A stretch of DNA of 10,127 nucleotides. Source: Hamiltosporidium magnivora. Taxonomy: Eukaryota; Microsporidia; Dubosqiidae. Positions 8,011 to 10,127 of the stretch are shown here, in pieces. The stretch is from positions 1 to 10,127 of the forward strand of contig PITI01000631.1 in assembly GCA_004325065.1 (NCBI GenBank). Reading direction: 5' to 3'. The notes under the pieces were generated by a model that saw only the letters and a list, made by a program, of their open reading frames with translations, ran no database searches and was not told the DNA's origin. A program made the position numbers and the translations under genes. Numbering within the stretch: the stretch's first letter is position 1; each line of letters starts with the position of its first letter.

Positions 8011-8510
8011 TTATTTGTTTGGTTTTAAATTAATTTAATTTTCCTTTTTTTAAGTCCATAATTCCCATTCCTTTCATTTCTATAACTCTTTTATTTATTT
8101 TATTTATTAAATTTTCAAATGTTTTTGAGGAGGAGAGAATTTTATTTAAATTGATTTTTTATGTGAAAATTATTTTAAATAAATATTTTAATTTTTTCAG
8201 GGAAATTTTTTAATAATTTTATCGCATTTCTATATATGTTTTTATTAAATATTTTTAAAATATTAATTGGGATTAAATTAGAAATTTTTATAGGTTTAAA
8301 TTATAACAAGCTTTAAAATCCATTTTTATTTCTTTTTAATTCTCTCTTTTTGTTTGGGCAAATACTTTATTTAATAAAATTCTGGGTTAAAATATTTTTA
8401 ACATTTATATATGTTTTTTATTTGGGCAAATATGTTAAAGTAATTATAATGGGTTTACAGGTATTTTAATACCTTTTTTTTCAACAACCGTGCTGAAATA
8501 ATAAAAAAAA
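8011..8510. other. AT-rich spacer downstream of H2B
   Basis: No open frame or RNA gene is seen. It holds the second member of the 50-bp direct repeat and a 12-bp repeat pair, both listed separately. The stretch just before 8511 has short poly(T) and poly(A) runs. Confidence 0.6.
8353..8432 (+). repeat. 12-bp direct repeats flanking the second 50-bp repeat
   Basis: TTTGGGCAAATA occurs at 8353-8364 and 8421-8432. Between them, at 8369-8418, lies the second member of the 50-bp repeat found at 7201-7250. Short identical sequences on both sides of a repeat copy could be a target-site duplication, but the upstream member is not flanked by this sequence and the 12-mers may equally be part of a small tandem duplication. 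Confidence 0.45.
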
Positions 8511-8684
8511 TATCATTTATAGATATTTTAGTAATTATTTTTTCTTTATTGTAAACAATTTAACAACTGAATATAAATTTATAGATATATTAGTAATTAT
8601 TTATTCTTTATTCTTTATTGTAAACAACTTAATAAGAATATAAATTTATAGATATATTAGAAATTATTTATTCTTTATTCTTTC
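8511..8684 (+). repeat. 61-67 bp tandem repeat, about 2.7 copies
   Basis: Units begin at 8511, 8572 and 8639 and share TTTATAGATAT, TTAGTAATTATTT (TTAGAAATTATTT in the third), TTCTTTATTGTAAACAA and a tail near TTAA. The first unit lacks about six bases of the internal TTATTC run present in the second; the third breaks off near 8684. It ends about 70 bases before the helicase-like start codon, so it lies in or near that gene's promoter region. Confidence 0.7.
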
Positions 8685-8755
8685 AATGCATAATTTTTGA
8701 TTTATTTAAATGCATAAAAACAAAAATTATTTAATAATTTTTTAGAAAAAAAAGC

Positions 8756-10127
8756 ATGAATAAAAATAATGAATTTTCTTTATTTGGCAATGAAATAAAA
8801 GATATGAAAAATAAATTAAAAAATACAAATTTAAATTTATTTTTTAATCTTTGTCCTGGATTTGATATAAATTTAATATTTGAAGAACTGAAATTTAATG
8901 GTAATAGAAATAAAAGTATTATTGTATTAGAAGAAAATGATTTTATGTGGTTTCTTAGAAATTTTGAAAATTCTAATTTGAAAAAAATAATAAATGAAAC
9001 AAAAAACAGTGAATATATAAATAGAGACGAATCTAATGATTTGATTAGAATGAATATTAAAGATTTATATGATAAGTTTTTCGAAATTGATTTAGAAAGA
9101 ATTGAAATGTTTATTTTTATTAATTTTTCGTTTTTTAATTATTTTTATGAAAGTGTTTTATTTCAATTAAGAAAATTTAAGAGAATTATATATTTAGGAT
9201 ATTTTATGAAAGGTATTAGTGATATTTGTAGATGGTTTAGTAAGGATTCTTGTTTTATAAATATAGATATGTTAAGAAAATATAATTTAAAGGTAAAATC
9301 TTTTGAGGATAGAAACAATGATTTTTTATTTGAAAATAGTCTTAATAATGAAATTATTGGTGAAATAAATTTGAATGAAAAAATATTAATTGTATGTTCT
9401 ACATTTAAGAGTCAAGAAAAATGTTGTAAAGAAATTTATAAAAATTTAGAAAGTCTGGCCAATAATTTGGAGAATTTAGAAAATAAAAAATACATGAATT
9501 TAGAAAATAAAAAAGATAAGAATTTAGAAACCGAAAAATACAAGAATTTAGAAACTGAAAAATACATGAATTTAGAAAATAAAAAATACATGAATTTAGA
9601 AAATAATAACGTTAAAAATGATAGGAATTTAGGAACTGAAATTAAAAAATACATGAATTTTCGATTAGAAAGTGTATTTTCAAAGAATATTTTTTATTAT
9701 CATGGAAAATTATCAAATGAAACTAAAATTTTTATAGAAAAAAAGATTAAAAATCTTTCTAATTATATAATTTGTTCTACTGCAAGTATTTTAAAGATTC
9801 AAAATTTAAAATTTGATAAAATTATTTTTAAATCCACGAAAAAATATACATGGGAAGGATATGTTGAATACAATAGAGAAGCTATTATTTCATTAATGAA
9901 TATTTTGTCGTATAAAACCAAAGGAAATATTATTTTATATACGAAATCAAACATGAGAAATTATTATGACGAATTCATTGTAGGAAGAAATGTAACAAAA
10001 AGTTTTTTATATTTAAATATCGAAAACTTCATATTATTTAATCTTAAAAATAAGCACTATTTAACCTTTAAAAATATTTGTGAAATTTTTAAACGATCAT
10101 ATTTATTTTTTCATTTTGAAAAATATC
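8756..10127 (+). CDS. Ski2-like helicase cassette with eroded motifs, 3' partial
   Basis: An open frame of 457 codons begins at the first ATG after an in-frame TAA (8735-8737) and leaves the window. By eye it follows a Brr2/Slh1-type cassette: NLFFNLCPGFDI (27-38) where the Walker A loop APTGSGKT belongs, SIIVLEE (54-60, motif Ia), MFIFIN (118-123) in place of DExH, IYLGY with DICRWFS (145-162) around motif III, ILIVCST (210-216, motif IV), YYHGKLSNETK (314-324, the HHAGL site), IICSTASILKIQNLKFDKIIFKST (motif V, 338-361), LMNILSYK (380-387) in place of GRAGR, GNIILYTKSNMRNYYDEF (390-407), then a likely winged helix ending in YLFFHFEKY. No ATPase residue survives, so it is probably an inactive scaffold, as is the second cassette of Brr2 in the U5 snRNP. 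An octapeptide repeat is inserted at 240-300. No active first cassette is seen upstream and no CCC promoter signal. Composition is extremely AT-rich. Alternatives: an Slh1 or Mer3 relative, or a decaying duplicate. The Brr2-type reading is a remembered alignment. Confidence 0.55.
   Translation, partial: MNKNNEFSLFGNEIKDMKNKLKNTNLNLFFNLCPGFDINLIFEELKFNGNRNKSIIVLEENDFMWFLRNFENSNLKKIINETKNSEYINRDESNDLIRMNIKDLYDKFFEIDLERIEMFIFINFSFFNYFYESVLFQLRKFKRIIYLGYFMKGISDICRWFSKDSCFINIDMLRKYNLKVKSFEDRNNDFLFENSLNNEIIGEINLNEKILIVCSTFKSQEKCCKEIYKNLESLANNLENLENKKYMNLENKKDKNLETEKYKNLETEKYMNLENKKYMNLENNNVKNDRNLGTEIKKYMNFRLESVFSKNIFYYHGKLSNETKIFIEKKIKNLSNYIICSTASILKIQNLKFDKIIFKSTKKYTWEGYVEYNREAIISLMNILSYKTKGNIILYTKSNMRNYYDEFIVGRNVTKSFLYLNIENFILFNLKNKHYLTFKNICEIFKRSYLFFHFEKY
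9473..9655 (+). repeat. In-frame 24-bp tandem repeat coding octapeptides
   Basis: Five contiguous 24-bp units (9473, 9497, 9521, 9545, 9569) code NLENKKYM, NLENKKDK, NLETEKYK, NLETEKYM and NLENKKYM. A non-repeat-length piece follows, then a longer diverged unit at 9626-9655 (NLGTEIKKYM). All units keep the frame of the helicase-like protein. The peptide is charged and likely helical, placed between the motif IV strand and the HHAGL-like site of the second RecA-like half. Near-identity of the first and fifth units at base level suggests recent slippage or unequal exchange. Confidence 0.85.

Noticed and set aside
8353..8432. TTTGGGCAAATA pair as a definite transposon target-site duplication
   Set aside because: The enclosed 50-bp repeat has a second copy at 7201 without these flanks, and the 12-mers do not abut it exactly, so the call is not secure.
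9436..9654. 72-codon minus-strand open frame
   Set aside because: It is the reverse reading of the 24-bp repeat within the helicase-like gene; its repetitive Phe/Ser/Lys sequence is a by-product of that repeat.

Overview
The window looks like nuclear DNA from a microsporidian (intracellular fungal-related parasite). Both intact-looking genes besides the helicase-like one fit this: the histone H2B gene carries an AAATTT box, a TATA-like box and a CCCCC run four bases before its ATG, the arrangement described for microsporidian promoters, and the two complete 3' ends show AATAAA overlapping the stop codon. A leucine-rich-repeat protein of the lineage-expanded type and decayed R2-like retroelements also fit a repeat-rich, AT-rich microsporidian such as Hamiltosporidium or a Nosema relative. 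The genus is inferred from remembered traits, not from a search.

Layout. 1-1296 (+): 3' part of a leucine-rich-repeat protein gene, open from the first base. 1297-2170: no convincing gene, but a GC-richer island at about 1660-1810 holds nested inverted repeats. 2170-4810 (-): two decayed copies, head to tail and about 1.2 kb apart, of a non-LTR retrotransposon pol gene of the R2-like (restriction-like endonuclease) type. They are full of stops and frameshifts but align with each other motif by motif: reverse transcriptase end, zinc-knuckle region, endonuclease region. 4811-7480: very AT-rich, no gene recognised. 7559-7969 (+): divergent but apparently functional histone H2B. 7975-8755: AT-rich spacer with a 12-bp repeat pair, a 50-bp repeat shared with the upstream side of H2B, and a 61-67 bp tandem repeat. 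8756-10127 (+): 457 codons, running off the window, of a protein whose order of motifs follows a Ski2-like helicase cassette (Brr2/Slh1 type) but in which the ATPase motifs are eroded, with an octapeptide repeat inserted between the two RecA-like halves.

There is no operon-like logic here. The most noteworthy items are the stand-alone pseudo-helicase with its repeat insertion and the paired retroelement fossils, which carry no long open frame at all and can be seen only by piecing together minus-strand fragments.
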